Counted from the stretch's first letter, positions 41,776 through 51,035 are shown. The stretch: DNA of 64,000 nt from Streptomyces hiroshimensis (GCF_014650335.1 NZ_BMUT01000015.1:68309-132308), one strand, 5' to 3'. Notes: generated by a model not told the origin, from the sequence alone. Numbers and translations are program-made.

Positions 41776-44415
41776 CTACGACGCCGCGTCCACCAGCGAC
41801 AGCGTGTGCAGCCGCTCCGGCGGGCCCGGCCGCGCGTAGTACCAGCCCTGGGCCGTGTCGCATCCCAGCACCCTCAGGTGCTCCGCCTGCGTGCCCGTCT
41901 CCACCCCTTCGACCGTCACCGACAGGTCCAGGGTGTGGGCGAGCGAGACGATCCCCTCGACGATCTTCACGTCGACGGGATCGGCGGGCGCGCGCTGCAT
42001 GCCGCGCGTGAAGGAACGGTCCAGCTTGAGCGTGCTGACGGGCAGTCTGCGCAGGTAGGAGAGGTTGGAGTAGCCGGTACCGAAGTCGTCCAGGGCGATG
42101 TCCACGCCCAGGTCGGCGAGCTGGCGCAGCGGCCGCAGCTCCTCCTCGTCGGCCCCGATGAGGGCGTTCTCGGTGACCTCCAGGCACAGGGCCGACGGGT
42201 CCAGGCCCGAGCTGTCGAGGACGGCCACCGTGTCGGCGACGAGCGAGGGGTGGCGCAGCTGGGACGGCGAGAGGTTGACGTTGACCCGCATCGGGCCCTC
42301 GTTCGTGCCCTCGGACCGCCAGGCGCGCGCCTGCCGCGCGGCCTCCTGCAGCACCCAGCGCCCCAGGGGCACGATCAGGCCGGTGCTCTCGGCGAGCGGG
42401 ATGAACTGGTCCGGCCCCAGGACGCCGTGGACGGGGTGCAGCCAGCGTACGAGGGCCTCCGCGCCCCGCACCGTGCCGTCGTTGAGCCGGACGAGCGGCT
42501 GGTACTCGATGAAGAACTCGCCGTTGTCGAGCGCCGCCGGCAGGCAGTTGGTCAGGCTGTGCCGGGCGATGACGCGGGCGTCGGAGTCCGCGTCGGCGAG
42601 CTCGTAGCGGTTTCCGCCCGCGGCCTTGGCGCGGTACATGGTGATGTCCGCGCTGCGCAGCACCTCCGCGGCGCCGCTCTCGCCGGACGCGCCGTCCACG
42701 ATGCCGATGCTGGCCCGTACGGACAGGTCGCGGCCGTCGAGGCGTACGGGCTCGGCGAGCGCGGCCAGCATCCGGCGGGCGAGGGCGGCCGCGTCCTCCT
42801 GCGCGGTGGGGCCGGTCAGCAGGGCCACGAACTCGTCGCCGCCGAGGCGGGCGACGAGCTCCGCGGGCTCCTCGGCGCACGAGCGCAGCCGCTCGGCGAC
42901 GGCGACGAGCAGCCGGTCGCCCACGGCGTGGCCCAGGCTGTCGTTGACGGCCTTGAAGCCGTCGAGGTCGAGGTAGCAGACGCCGAAGCGGTCTTCGCCG
43001 GGGGCGAGGGCGCGGTCGAGCCGCTCGAAGAACAGCGTGCGGTTGGGCAGGCCGGTGAGGGCGTCGTGCGTGGCCTCGTAGCGCAGCTGCTCGTGCAGCA
43101 GGCGGCGCTCGGTGATGTCCTCCATCAGCGCGAGCTGGTACTGGGGGCGGCCGTGCGCGTCGCGCAGCAGGGCGACGGACAGGTCGGTCCACAGCACGCT
43201 GCCGTCGCCGCGGTAGTACGCCTTCTCGACGCGGTAGTAGTCGCGTTCGCCGCGGACGAGCTCGCTGTAGAGGCCCCAGACGTCGGGCGAGTCGTCGGGG
43301 TGGACCATCTCGCCGACGTTGCGGCCGGTGACCTCGGCGGCGTTGGTGCCGAACATGCGGCTGAGGGCGTCGTTGACGTCCATGATGCGGCCCTCGACGT
43401 CCGCTATGCCGACCCCGATGGCGGCGCCCTCGAACACGGCGCGGAAGCGCTCCTCGCTGGTGTGCAGCGCCCGTTCCGTCTCGGCCTGTGCGGCGAGGGC
43501 GGCGCGGGAGAGGGCCTCCTGCTCGGCGAGGGTCCGCTCGCGCAGGGCGCGGGCGAAGCCGGCGGCGACGGTGTGCTGCAGGCGCGAGCAGCGGGCGCGG
43601 GTCTCCTCGTCCGAAAGGTTCCGGTCCGGCGGGCAGTACAGGACGAGGTAGGAGTCGACCGCGCCCAGGATCAGCGACAGGGCGTCCGGGTCGGTGCAGT
43701 GCGCGCGGACGAGCGCGGCGCCGACCTCGGCCGCGGGCTCGGGGTCGAAGGGCTGCGAGCGGAGGGCGGTACGCAGGAGGGCGGCGAGCGGGACGAGGTA
43801 GTCCTCGAACTCGGCGCGGGTCATGGAGGTGGCGGTCGCGGGGTAGACGGCCCGGCTCCAGACGGCTGCGAAGCGGCGAAGGGCGTCTTGCCCTCCGGGC
43901 AGATGGGCGTCTTGCCCTCCGGGCAGGGGCAAGGGGCGCTCGTGCGGGGGGCCGCCCGGCCCTCGTACGTCGTGGTCCATCTGGGCGTGGGCGTTCAGCG
44001 CCCCGGGGCGGTCCGTCCCGAGACAGTCCGTGCCCAACCGGTCCGTCCCAGGATGGTCCGTGCCCAACCGGTCCGTCCCGGGCCCGGCCGTCCCCGGCGT
44101 GCCGGCCGGAGTCCCGCTCCGATCCCGGTCGCCCTCCCCGGCTCCGGCACCGTCACCGTCCCGCCCGCAACGGCCCGCCGTTCTGCCCGCGGCCGCCGTG
44201 TCCAGTGGCGACAACGCCCCGCTCCCGATACCCACCCCGACCTCGGTTCCGCTTCCGCTTTCGATTCCGTTTCTGGTTCCGCTTGTGCCCTCGGTCCCGG
44301 CCTCGCTCCCCTTGCGAGGCCTTGTGACTTCTGCCCCGGCAGGGCCACCGGTAACCGGCCCTGCCGTTCCGTCTCCGGATCCGCTCGGCTCCTCGCCGCG
44401 CGGCTTTCGGGTCAT
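41776..44415 (-). CDS. PAS-GGDEF-EAL c-di-GMP turnover protein
   Basis: An 879-residue cytoplasmic protein. Residues 1-170 are low-complexity, with repeats such as GTDRLGTDHPGTDRLGTD and two copies of LPGGQDA. A helical region (to ~320) precedes a PAS/PAC domain (RFRAVFEGAAIGVGIADVEG in part; LALMEDITERR). GGDEF: HDALTGLPNRTLFF, LDLDGFKAVNDSLGHAVGD, ARLGGDEFVALL. EAL: GAEALVRWLHP, VNLSPSQLRHPS, ENALIG, ALDDFGTGYSNLSYLRRLP and KLDRSFTRGM. Both active sites look intact, so it could make and break c-di-GMP. ATG 44415 overlaps the stop of the methyltransferase gene by four bases (ATGA), giving translational coupling. Confidence 0.93.
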   Translation of the reverse strand: MTRKPRGEEPSGSGDGTAGPVTGGPAGAEVTRPRKGSEAGTEGTSGTRNGIESGSGTEVGVGIGSGALSPLDTAAAGRTAGRCGRDGDGAGAGEGDRDRSGTPAGTPGTAGPGTDRLGTDHPGTDRLGTDCLGTDRPGALNAHAQMDHDVRGPGGPPHERPLPLPGGQDAHLPGGQDALRRFAAVWSRAVYPATATSMTRAEFEDYLVPLAALLRTALRSQPFDPEPAAEVGAALVRAHCTDPDALSLILGAVDSYLVLYCPPDRNLSDEETRARCSRLQHTVAAGFARALRERTLAEQEALSRAALAAQAETERALHTSEERFRAVFEGAAIGVGIADVEGRIMDVNDALSRMFGTNAAEVTGRNVGEMVHPDDSPDVWGLYSELVRGERDYYRVEKAYYRGDGSVLWTDLSVALLRDAHGRPQYQLALMEDITERRLLHEQLRYEATHDALTGLPNRTLFFERLDRALAPGEDRFGVCYLDLDGFKAVNDSLGHAVGDRLLVAVAERLRSCAEEPAELVARLGGDEFVALLTGPTAQEDAAALARRMLAALAEPVRLDGRDLSVRASIGIVDGASGESGAAEVLRSADITMYRAKAAGGNRYELADADSDARVIARHSLTNCLPAALDNGEFFIEYQPLVRLNDGTVRGAEALVRWLHPVHGVLGPDQFIPLAESTGLIVPLGRWVLQEAARQARAWRSEGTNEGPMRVNVNLSPSQLRHPSLVADTVAVLDSSGLDPSALCLEVTENALIGADEEELRPLRQLADLGVDIALDDFGTGYSNLSYLRRLPVSTLKLDRSFTRGMQRAPADPVDVKIVEGIVSLAHTLDLSVTVEGVETGTQAEHLRVLGCDTAQGWYYARPGPPERLHTLSLVDAAS

Positions 44416-45236
44416 GGCTTGCGCCCCACGCCCGCGAAGCCGACATACATGGCGGGGTCGTCGTCCGCTCCGCCGGCGCTCTTCACCGGGTCGGGCCGCC
44501 AGTCGGGCATGGCCACGAGCCCCGGCTCGACCATGTCGAAGCCGTCGAAGAAGCGCGCCACTTCCGGGCGCGAGCGCATCAGCAGCGGCGAGCCCACGTT
44601 GCGGTAGACGCCCTCCACTCCCTGCCCCTCCTCCGGCCTGATCGGACCGGTCTCGGTCGTCGCATGCGTGAGGACCAGCAGGCTCCCCGGCGCGAGCGCG
44701 TCGCGCAGCTCGGCCACCGCCGCCCACGGGTCGTCCTGGTCCTCCACGAAGTGGAGGACGGCCACCAGCAGCAGGGCGACCGGCCGGTCAAGGTCGAGGA
44801 GCCTGCCGACCTCGTCACTGGTCAGGATGTCATGGGGCTTGCGCAGATCCGCGGGCAGGACGGCGGAGCGCGGGTCGCCCTCCAGGACGGCCCGGCCGTG
44901 GGCGACGGCCACCGGGTCGTGGTCGACGTAGACGACGTGCGAGCGCGGGTCCGCGGCCTGCGCTATCTCGTGGACGTTGCCGAAGGTCGGGATGCCCGAG
45001 CCGATGTCGAGGAACTGGGTGACGCCCTCGCCGACGGCGTAGCGCACGGCGCGCCGCATGAAGGCCCGGTTCGACTGCATGATCTTCGGCAGTCCGGGAA
45101 AGGCCTCCATGGCCCGTCGGCCGGCCTCCCGGTCGACCTCGAAGTTGTGCGAGCCGCCCAGGTAGTAGTCGTAGATCCGGGACACGCTCGGCACGGAAAG
45201 GTCGATGCCCTGGGGGGCCCAGGTGGGACGCTCCAT
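44412..45236 (-). CDS. DUF574-type SAM-dependent methyltransferase
   Basis: A 274-residue protein of the actinobacterial DUF574 (SAM-dependent methyltransferase) family. It starts at ATG 45236 (MERPTWAPQGIDLSVPSVSR). Family landmarks are YYLGGSHNFEVDREAGRR, RAFMRRAVRYAV, the SAM-binding glycine motif FLDIGSGIPTFGNVHE, VVYVDHDPVAVAHGRA and ALLLVAVLHFVEDQDDP. The substrate of this very common Streptomyces family is unknown. It is first gene of an operon with the PAS-GGDEF-EAL protein, overlapping by four bases. An AT-richer promoter region precedes it. Confidence 0.9.
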   Translation of the reverse strand: MERPTWAPQGIDLSVPSVSRIYDYYLGGSHNFEVDREAGRRAMEAFPGLPKIMQSNRAFMRRAVRYAVGEGVTQFLDIGSGIPTFGNVHEIAQAADPRSHVVYVDHDPVAVAHGRAVLEGDPRSAVLPADLRKPHDILTSDEVGRLLDLDRPVALLLVAVLHFVEDQDDPWAAVAELRDALAPGSLLVLTHATTETGPIRPEEGQGVEGVYRNVGSPLLMRSRPEVARFFDGFDMVEPGLVAMPDWRPDPVKSAGGADDDPAMYVGFAGVGRKP

Positions 45237-45479
45237 CAGTCTCTTGCTCCAGCTCGTCTCGGGGACATGTGAGCAGAGGCTACTGATCGTTCGTTCGAAT
45301 GGAAGCGGCAAGCGGAAATCAGCGATCCGCATTCAGCTCTCATTCACCCTCGTCCGCACGGCTTCGATCACGCCAATGGTTGATCATGCCAATAAATGAC
45401 CAAGAGGGGAAATATGTCCTGATGCCGTCGCCGCCGCCGTCCCGGGAGCGATCCCAGGACGGCTCGCTCCTGCGTGGCG
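45237..45479. promoter_or_regulatory. AT-richer intergenic region before the methyltransferase/EAL operon
   Basis: This 243-bp stretch is clearly less GC-rich than its surroundings, with a CAATGGTTGATCATGCCAAT segment near 45371-45390 and GTTCGTTCGAATGG near 45289-45302. It must carry the promoter of the minus-strand methyltransferase operon. I could not assign a BldD site or sigma factor with confidence. Confidence 0.4.
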
Positions 45480-46199
45480 TCAGCCCCGCGGCTCCCGCCA
45501 CATCGGCCACATCCGCGGCCCGCCGTCCGGCAGATCGATGGGCGTACCGGTGAAGGCGAAGCCGAGGCGCTCGTAGAGCCCCTTGCTCCGGGCGCTGCTC
45601 GCCTCCAGATAGGCGGGCATCCCCTCCGCGTCACACCGGTCGAGGACGGTCGTCAGGAGCGCCCTGCCCCGGCCCTCGCTGCGCCGGCCGGGGGCGGCGA
45701 CGATCGTCGGCAGGTAGTAGTGCGCGCGGTCCCCGGGGTGGGCCGCCTCCGTCAGCTCGGCGACGATCCGGGCGCGGTCGTTCCCGGGATCCGCCATCGC
45801 CAGCTGCTCGCTGAGCTCGTCGTCGCCATCGGCCTCGGTAGCGGCAGCGGCGTCGGCAGCACCGTCGCCGGCACCACCCGCCTGCACCGGTATCCACAGC
45901 GCCGCCGCCGAGAGGTCGTCCATCACGTCGACCCAGCCGTCGCGCAGCGCCGCGTCCAGGAACACCCCGAAGAACCCGGGGTGGGCGGCGCGGCGGTGCG
46001 CCTCGTCCGGAAAGACCCAGCCGCTGACCGGGTCCTCCATGAAGGCCTCCCCCAGCAGCAGGCTGATCGCGTCCCGCTCCTCCTGCCGGGCCCGGCGGAT
46101 CTCCGGTACGACGGTGGTGGTGCTGGCGGCGGTGGCGGTGCCAGCGGCAGCAGTGGCAGTGGCAGTGGCAGTGGCAGCGACTCTCTGATGCACAGTCAT
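45480..46199 (-). CDS. GNAT-family N-acetyltransferase
   Basis: A 239-residue GNAT acetyltransferase. ATG 46199 (MTVHQRVAATATATATAA) is preferred over the upstream in-frame start. The first 35 residues are an Ala/Thr repeat. The domain starts PEIRRARQEERDAISLLLGE and contains the acetyl-CoA pyrophosphate loop YYLPTIVAAPGRRSEGRGRAL (in part) and the late motif YLEASSARSKGLYERLGFAFTG (in part). An Ala/Gly/Asp-rich insertion (AGGAGDGAADAAAATEADGDD) lies mid-domain. The layout is that of antibiotic- or amine-acetylating GNATs of Streptomyces; the substrate is unknown. Confidence 0.87.
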   Translation of the reverse strand: MTVHQRVAATATATATAAAGTATAASTTTVVPEIRRARQEERDAISLLLGEAFMEDPVSGWVFPDEAHRRAAHPGFFGVFLDAALRDGWVDVMDDLSAAALWIPVQAGGAGDGAADAAAATEADGDDELSEQLAMADPGNDRARIVAELTEAAHPGDRAHYYLPTIVAAPGRRSEGRGRALLTTVLDRCDAEGMPAYLEASSARSKGLYERLGFAFTGTPIDLPDGGPRMWPMWREPRG

Positions 46200-46272
46200 G
46201 GTTCCTTCCGTACGGCGTACGACGCTCACGTCCTGTCCGCGCCCGATCGTACGGAGGCCACTCCTCCACCCG

Positions 46273-47766
46273 TCAGCGGATCCCCAGCTCCCGCAGCACC
46301 CGCCGCTGCCGCTCCTCCGGCCGCACGGGGAAGTAGAGGTAGCAGACGCCGCCCGAACCCCCCTTGACCTGCCCCTGGGCGTTGTAGCGCTTGGTCCTCA
46401 GCCAGATGTTCTCGAACTGGCGGCGCTTGTAGACCCGCCGGACCGCCGCGTTCGACGGGCTCGCCGGGTCGTTGGCGACCACGTCGCCCTGCCGGGTGAA
46501 CCCGACCACGCACATCAGGTGCCCGGCCGTTCCGTAGCCCGCCCCGTCGAGCTCGGAGGCGAGGAAGGACTGGGAGGTGATGACGGGGATCCGCGCGCGG
46601 ATCAGCTTCTCGACGTCGCCGAGCGAGCGCAGCCGGGTGATCACCGCCTGCATGTCGCGGTACGTCGACGCGTAGGCCGCGTTGAAGGGCCAGTTGCCGC
46701 ACCCCTTGTACTGGTGGTCGTAGGTGAAGCGGGCGGCGTGGCAGACCTGGGGGTCGGCGTAGTCGCGGTTCACCCAGGCGAGTTCCCGGGCGGTGGGCAC
46801 CCGGCCCCAGTACTCGAGGACCATCTGCGACGAGGTCGGGCTGCACCACGCCTCGCCGCCGTTGTCGTACTCCGGGTACTGCCCCTTGTGGATCTCCTGC
46901 GAGTAGCGCGGCACGCGCAGCTCGTGGCCCGCGCCGGCCCCCGGCGCGGAGGCGGGCACGGTGAAGCGGTCGGGGATGTCCGAGCCCATCGCGCCGAGCC
47001 TCCACACGGTGGGCGTGAGGTGGTGGCTCCCGGCCCTGCGGCAGAGGGTCAGGCGCAGTTCGTACGAGGCGATGCGCAGGCCGGAGGCGGGGTTGTCGAC
47101 GGCGAGGGTGTCGGTGGAGACGTTGCTGCGGCCGTCGCCCTGGCCGTCTACGGAGGTGCGGCGGATGTCGTCGGGGCCGTCGCCGGCCGTCCAGCGGCCC
47201 ATGACGTACCACGGGGTCCGGGTGCGGTCGGTGTACGTGCCGCGCGCCTCCGCCTGGATCCAGGTGCCGGCGGGCGCGTGGGCGTTCCAGGAGGCGATGA
47301 CCTCGCTCGCGGGGACGGGAGGCGTACGGACCGGTGAGGTCCACGTGGCGTACTCCCACGAGGTCTTGGTGCCGGTGTGCGGGTCGGCGTACTCCAGCGT
47401 GCCGGCGGGCCGGTCGATGACCAGGCCGTCGCGCCGCCCGGTACGGATGCGGGTGCCGCCGGCGGTGCCCTGCCGCCAGTCGCCGGCCGAGGTCCAGGCG
47501 TAGTAGTCGACGGCTGCGCTCCCGGAGACGGAGGAGAACGAGGAAGAGGAGATCGAAGAGACGGAGGAAGAAGAGAGGGACACGGGGCCGGAAGGTCCGG
47601 AGGGGCCGGAAGGTCCGGAGGAGCCGGAGGAGCCGGAGGAGCCGAAAGTGCCGGAGGAGCCGGAGGAGCCCGATCCGGGCGGCAAGGACACGGCCGCCGC
47701 GGCGCCCAGGGCGGCGGCGAGCACGGTACGGCGCGGGGTGGGTCTGCTGGGCGTGCTACTGGACAT
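46273..47766 (-). CDS. secreted C39-like cysteine peptidase family protein
   Basis: A 497-residue exported protein. The ATG at 47766 (MSSSTPSRPTPRRTVLAAAL) gives a signal peptide with twin arginines, probably Tat-dependent. A long Ser/Gly/Pro tract follows (GSSGSSGTFGSSGSSG), then a beta-rich region (YYAWTSAGDWRQGTAGGTRI) and a C39-like domain: YSQEIHKGQY, the catalytic cysteine in GGEAWCSPTSSQMVLEYWG, CGNWPFNAAYAST, and the histidine in TAGHLMCVVGFTRQ followed by NDPASPSNAAV. It is likely a secreted or wall-associated peptidase. An extended start at 47868 would place repeats ahead of the signal and is unlikely. Confidence 0.87.
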   Translation of the reverse strand: MSSSTPSRPTPRRTVLAAALGAAAAVSLPPGSGSSGSSGTFGSSGSSGSSGPSGPSGPSGPVSLSSSSVSSISSSSFSSVSGSAAVDYYAWTSAGDWRQGTAGGTRIRTGRRDGLVIDRPAGTLEYADPHTGTKTSWEYATWTSPVRTPPVPASEVIASWNAHAPAGTWIQAEARGTYTDRTRTPWYVMGRWTAGDGPDDIRRTSVDGQGDGRSNVSTDTLAVDNPASGLRIASYELRLTLCRRAGSHHLTPTVWRLGAMGSDIPDRFTVPASAPGAGAGHELRVPRYSQEIHKGQYPEYDNGGEAWCSPTSSQMVLEYWGRVPTARELAWVNRDYADPQVCHAARFTYDHQYKGCGNWPFNAAYASTYRDMQAVITRLRSLGDVEKLIRARIPVITSQSFLASELDGAGYGTAGHLMCVVGFTRQGDVVANDPASPSNAAVRRVYKRRQFENIWLRTKRYNAQGQVKGGSGGVCYLYFPVRPEERQRRVLRELGIR

Positions 47767-47797
47767 GGCGCTGGTCCCCCAGTCGTCTGCGGATCGC

Positions 47798-47845
47798 GGA
47801 TGGGCTTGCGGATGGGTTTGCGCATGGGCTTGCAGATGGGTTTGC
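47798..47845. repeat. four 12-bp tandem units upstream of the peptidase gene
   Basis: GGATGGGCTTGC, GGATGGGTTTGC, GCATGGGCTTGC and AGATGGGTTTGC are consecutive from 47798 to 47845, in the leader of the minus-strand peptidase gene. The C/T alternation suggests an older 24-bp duplication. Confidence 0.8.
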
Positions 47846-47892
47846 GGATGGGGCGCACGCACGGACACCGCGCGCCGGGTGTGCCAGTGATT

Positions 47893-47928
47893 CCCCGTCC
47901 TGCCGGTCCCGATACCGGCAGGACGGGG
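47893..47928. terminator. strong hairpin within a divergent intergenic region
   Basis: A perfect 15-bp inverted repeat (47893-47907 and 47914-47928) with a 6-base loop. It lies between the starts of the divergent peptidase and kinase genes, where a terminator is not needed for either. Confidence 0.65.
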
Positions 47929-47992
47929 GAAGGGTGGTCAACCCGACGCCACCCGTCCCCTCCCCAGGGAGTGACCCACCTAGGCTGGTCTG

Positions 47993-48616
47993 GTGAACGC
48001 CCCCCTCCGCAACGGCCCGGCCTCCTTCGGCTTCGACGGCCTCGCCCCCTGGCTGCTGACGCTCCCTCCGTCCCTCGGCCCCGTCCGCCTGGTCGCCGTC
48101 GACGGACACGCGGGGTCCGGGAAGACCACCTTCAGCGCACGCCTCGCGGCAGCACTCGGCGGTGCGCCCGTACTGCATCTGGATGACGTCGCGACGCACG
48201 AGGAGCTGTTCGAGTGGACCGGGCGGCTGCACGAGCAGGTGCTCGCCCCTCTCGGCCGCGGGGAGACGGCGCGCTTCCGCGCGTACGACTGGGTGGCCCG
48301 CCGGTTCGCCGACGCGCGGGAGATCGGGCCGGAGCCGGTCGTGCTCGTGGAGGGGGTCGGGGCGGGGCGCCGCGCGCTGCGGCCTCATCTCTCGTGTCTG
48401 CTGTGGATGGAGTTGCCTCATGAGCATTCCTGGGAAAGGGGTCAACTCCGTGACGGCGCAGAGCTGTCCGATTTCTGGGACGGCTGGATGCGAGCGGAGC
48501 GCGAACATTTCGCCGCCGACCCGACGCGCCCGTACGCAGAACTGCTGATTCTTCAGCGCGGCGGGGGGTACGAGGTGCTGCCGGGGCCGTGCAGGACGGC
48601 CATACCCCCCTCCTGA
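47993..48616 (+). CDS. uridine kinase-like P-loop protein
   Basis: A 207-residue NTPase/kinase of the uridine kinase/Udk-like group. It has Walker A VAVDGHAGSGKTTFSARLA near residue 40, the substrate-site stretch VLHLDDVATHEELFEW (in part), ARFRAYDWVARRFA and the Walker-B-like VVLVEGVGAGRRAL. GTG 47993 is the start. The length fits the family. The true phosphate acceptor may be a nucleoside or another small molecule. It is followed by a 480-bp leader region of the AAA+ gene and has no operon partner. Confidence 0.85.
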   Translation: MNAPLRNGPASFGFDGLAPWLLTLPPSLGPVRLVAVDGHAGSGKTTFSARLAAALGGAPVLHLDDVATHEELFEWTGRLHEQVLAPLGRGETARFRAYDWVARRFADAREIGPEPVVLVEGVGAGRRALRPHLSCLLWMELPHEHSWERGQLRDGAELSDFWDGWMRAEREHFAADPTRPYAELLILQRGGGYEVLPGPCRTAIPPS

Positions 48617-49097
48617 CGACCCTGATCATCACACTCCGTGATCGACCATGGGCGGTCCGGCCGGTCTCGCCGTCCGATCCCCGCCGACTGCGCCAACTAC
48701 GCTTGACCGACGGGGCGTACAGGACTTACGTTCTCATTGTGCGGCCGGTGCAGGCCGCCTGCGGACGCGAAGCCCCCGGTTGTTCCCCCGTGATCGGGGG
48801 CTTCGTACCACCCCGCTCTTCTCCTTTTGGGCGCTTTGCTCCGCCGCATTCCTCACCCTGGGTGACCATCCCCCGGAGCGGACCGCCGGCCGCCGGGGAT
48901 CGCTTTTCCGCCGCGAACGGCGGTGCGGCACCCTTCGGCCCGGACCAACGGCGCAGGTACGATGCGACTCGGTGCACCTATCGGCGGGTGCACTGGCACA
49001 CACTGGTCAACTCCCGTCCACAGCACAGCGGTTCGGCAAGGCGCGCCTGGCACTCGCCGGGCAGCACGCTACGGGGGCACGGTTTGTGGGGGACGTG
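48617..49097. promoter_or_regulatory. long hairpin-containing leader upstream of the AAA+ ATPase gene
   Basis: A TTGACC -35-like element lies at 48702-48707, followed by TACGTT about 18 bases on. A perfect 10-bp hairpin GAAGCCCCCG/CGGGGGCTTC sits at 48769-48804 and a smaller GTGCACC/GGTGCAC hairpin near 48972-48993. No protein-coding ORF here is convincing. A transcript starting near 48730 would have a ~365-base leader with a terminator-like hairpin, so attenuation is possible. No known riboswitch pattern was recognised. Confidence 0.45.
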
Positions 49098-51035
49098 ATG
49101 GATTTCGGCATGCAGGGCCCACCCGCCCCGGCCGATCTCGCCTGGCTGCGCGCCGTCGACGCCTACACCATGGGCGCGTACGCACAGGCCGAGGAGGAGT
49201 TCCGGGCGGCGGTCCGGGTGGACCCCGGCATGGCCGACGCATGGCTGGGCCTGCACGCGCTGCGCGCGGACACCACCACCGCGCTGCTGCGCATGTACCG
49301 CCACCGGGACCGCTTCGGCGAGCAGCGCACGCGCCACCGGCGCACCCTCAACTCCTGGTACTGGCTGGGCTGGTGGGTCCAGCCCGTCCTGGAGACCGGC
49401 CGGGACCTGCTGCTCGCGCACGCCTCGCACTGGCTCGACGGCCGTCACGTCCCCGAGCTGGACCGCGCCCTGGCCGGCTGCCCGCCCGTCGAGACCGACC
49501 CTCAGGCCCGCTTCCTGCACGCCTGCCGCGCCTACCTCGTCAAGGACTGGGAGCAGCTCGTCCGGCACACCGAGCCGCTGCTGGAGGATCCCCTGCTCGG
49601 CATCGAGGCCGGGCTGTTCGGCGGCATGGCCCGGGTGCGGCTGGAGATGTACGGGCAGGCCGAGCCGCTGCTGGCCGCGGCGCTGATGCGCTGCCGCAGC
49701 GAGCAGCCCCAGCGCAAGGAGCTGCGCTACTGGCTCGCGCGCGCCCACGAGGGCACCGGCCGCAGCGCCGCCGCGCTCCCCCTCTACCGCGCCGTGCACC
49801 GCGTCGACCCGTCCTTCATGGACACCTCCGCCCGGCTCACCGCCATCGCCGACGGCGACGGCCTCGACGACGGCCTGGGCCTCGCCCCGGTGCCGCTCGG
49901 CGGGCCCGGCGAGGAGCCGGCAGGCACGCCCCCGCCCGCCGCCTGCGCCGATGCACCCGCGGCCGCCCCGGACGTCCTCGACACCCTCGACGGCCGGGAT
50001 GTGCTGACCGGCACCGATCCCGAGCCCGCCGGCACCCTGCAGACGGACACCGACACCGGGCCCGACGACGTCCGCCGCAAGGTCCGCGTCCCCGCCCAGT
50101 CCACCGGCAAGCCCCTGCCCGGCCCCTCCGACCCCGTCCTGCTGGCCAAGGCCCTCGCGGAGCTGGAGCGGATGGTCGGCCTCGAACCCGTCAAACGGCA
50201 GGTGCGGGCGCTCTCCGCCCAGCTGCACATGGCCCGGCTGCGGGCCGGCCAGGGCCTGCCCGTACAGCCCCCCAAGCGCCACTTCGTCTTCTCCGGCCCC
50301 TCGGGCACCGGCAAGACCACCGTCGCCCGGATCCTCGGCCGGGTCTTCTACGCCCTCGGGCTGCTCGGCGGCGACCATCTGGTCGAGGCCCAGCGCGCCG
50401 ATCTGGTCGGCGAATTCCTGGGCCAGACGGCCGTGAAGGCCAATGAGCTGATCGACTCCGCGCTCGGCGGGGTGCTCTTCGTCGACGAGGCCTACAGCCT
50501 CTCCAACTCCGGCTACTCCAAGGGCGACGCCTACGGGGACGAGGCCCTGCAGGTGCTGCTCAAACGCGCGGAGGACAACCGCGACCGGCTCGTGGTGATC
50601 CTCGCCGGCTATCCCGAGGGCATGGACCGGCTGCTGGCCACCAACCCCGGCCTCGGCTCCCGCTTCACCACACGCGTCGACTTCCCCAGTTACCGCCCCT
50701 CCGAACTCACCAGCATCGGCGAGGTGCTGGCCGCAGAGAACGGCGACAGCTGGGACGAGGAGGCGCTGGAGGAGCTGCGCAGCATCAGCGCCCACGTCGT
50801 CGCGCAGGGCTGGATCGACGAGCTGGGCAACGGCCGTTTCCTGCGCACCCTGTACGAGAAGAGCTGCGCGTACCGCGATCTGCGGCTGTCCGGCTACCCC
50901 GGCACCCCGACCCGCGACGACCTGGCGACGCTGCGCCTGCCGGATCTGATGCAGGCCTACGGGGAGGTGCTGGCGGGGCCGGGCTGGGGCGCCCGGCGCG
51001 ACGGCTCGCGCGATCCGCAGGACCCGTCAACGTAA
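49098..51035 (+). CDS. TPR plus CbbX/EccA-type AAA+ ATPase
   Basis: A 645-residue ATPase. The ATG at 49098 starts MDFGMQGPPAPADLAWLRAV. The N-terminal ~270 residues are TPR-like helices (YAQAEEEFRAAVRVDPGMAD, ALPLYRAVHRVDPSF). An Ala/Asp/Pro-rich linker follows. The C-terminal AAA+ domain of the CbbX/CfxQ group shows Walker A FSGPSGTGKTTVARILGR, Walker B GGVLFVDEAYSLSN, sensor 1 LVVILAGYPEGM and the arginine-finger region NPGLGSRFTTRVDFPSY. This TPR plus AAA+ layout is that of EccA proteins of type VII secretion, but no other ESX gene is in the window. It may therefore serve a different remodelling task. Confidence 0.9.
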   Translation: MDFGMQGPPAPADLAWLRAVDAYTMGAYAQAEEEFRAAVRVDPGMADAWLGLHALRADTTTALLRMYRHRDRFGEQRTRHRRTLNSWYWLGWWVQPVLETGRDLLLAHASHWLDGRHVPELDRALAGCPPVETDPQARFLHACRAYLVKDWEQLVRHTEPLLEDPLLGIEAGLFGGMARVRLEMYGQAEPLLAAALMRCRSEQPQRKELRYWLARAHEGTGRSAAALPLYRAVHRVDPSFMDTSARLTAIADGDGLDDGLGLAPVPLGGPGEEPAGTPPPAACADAPAAAPDVLDTLDGRDVLTGTDPEPAGTLQTDTDTGPDDVRRKVRVPAQSTGKPLPGPSDPVLLAKALAELERMVGLEPVKRQVRALSAQLHMARLRAGQGLPVQPPKRHFVFSGPSGTGKTTVARILGRVFYALGLLGGDHLVEAQRADLVGEFLGQTAVKANELIDSALGGVLFVDEAYSLSNSGYSKGDAYGDEALQVLLKRAEDNRDRLVVILAGYPEGMDRLLATNPGLGSRFTTRVDFPSYRPSELTSIGEVLAAENGDSWDEEALEELRSISAHVVAQGWIDELGNGRFLRTLYEKSCAYRDLRLSGYPGTPTRDDLATLRLPDLMQAYGEVLAGPGWGARRDGSRDPQDPST

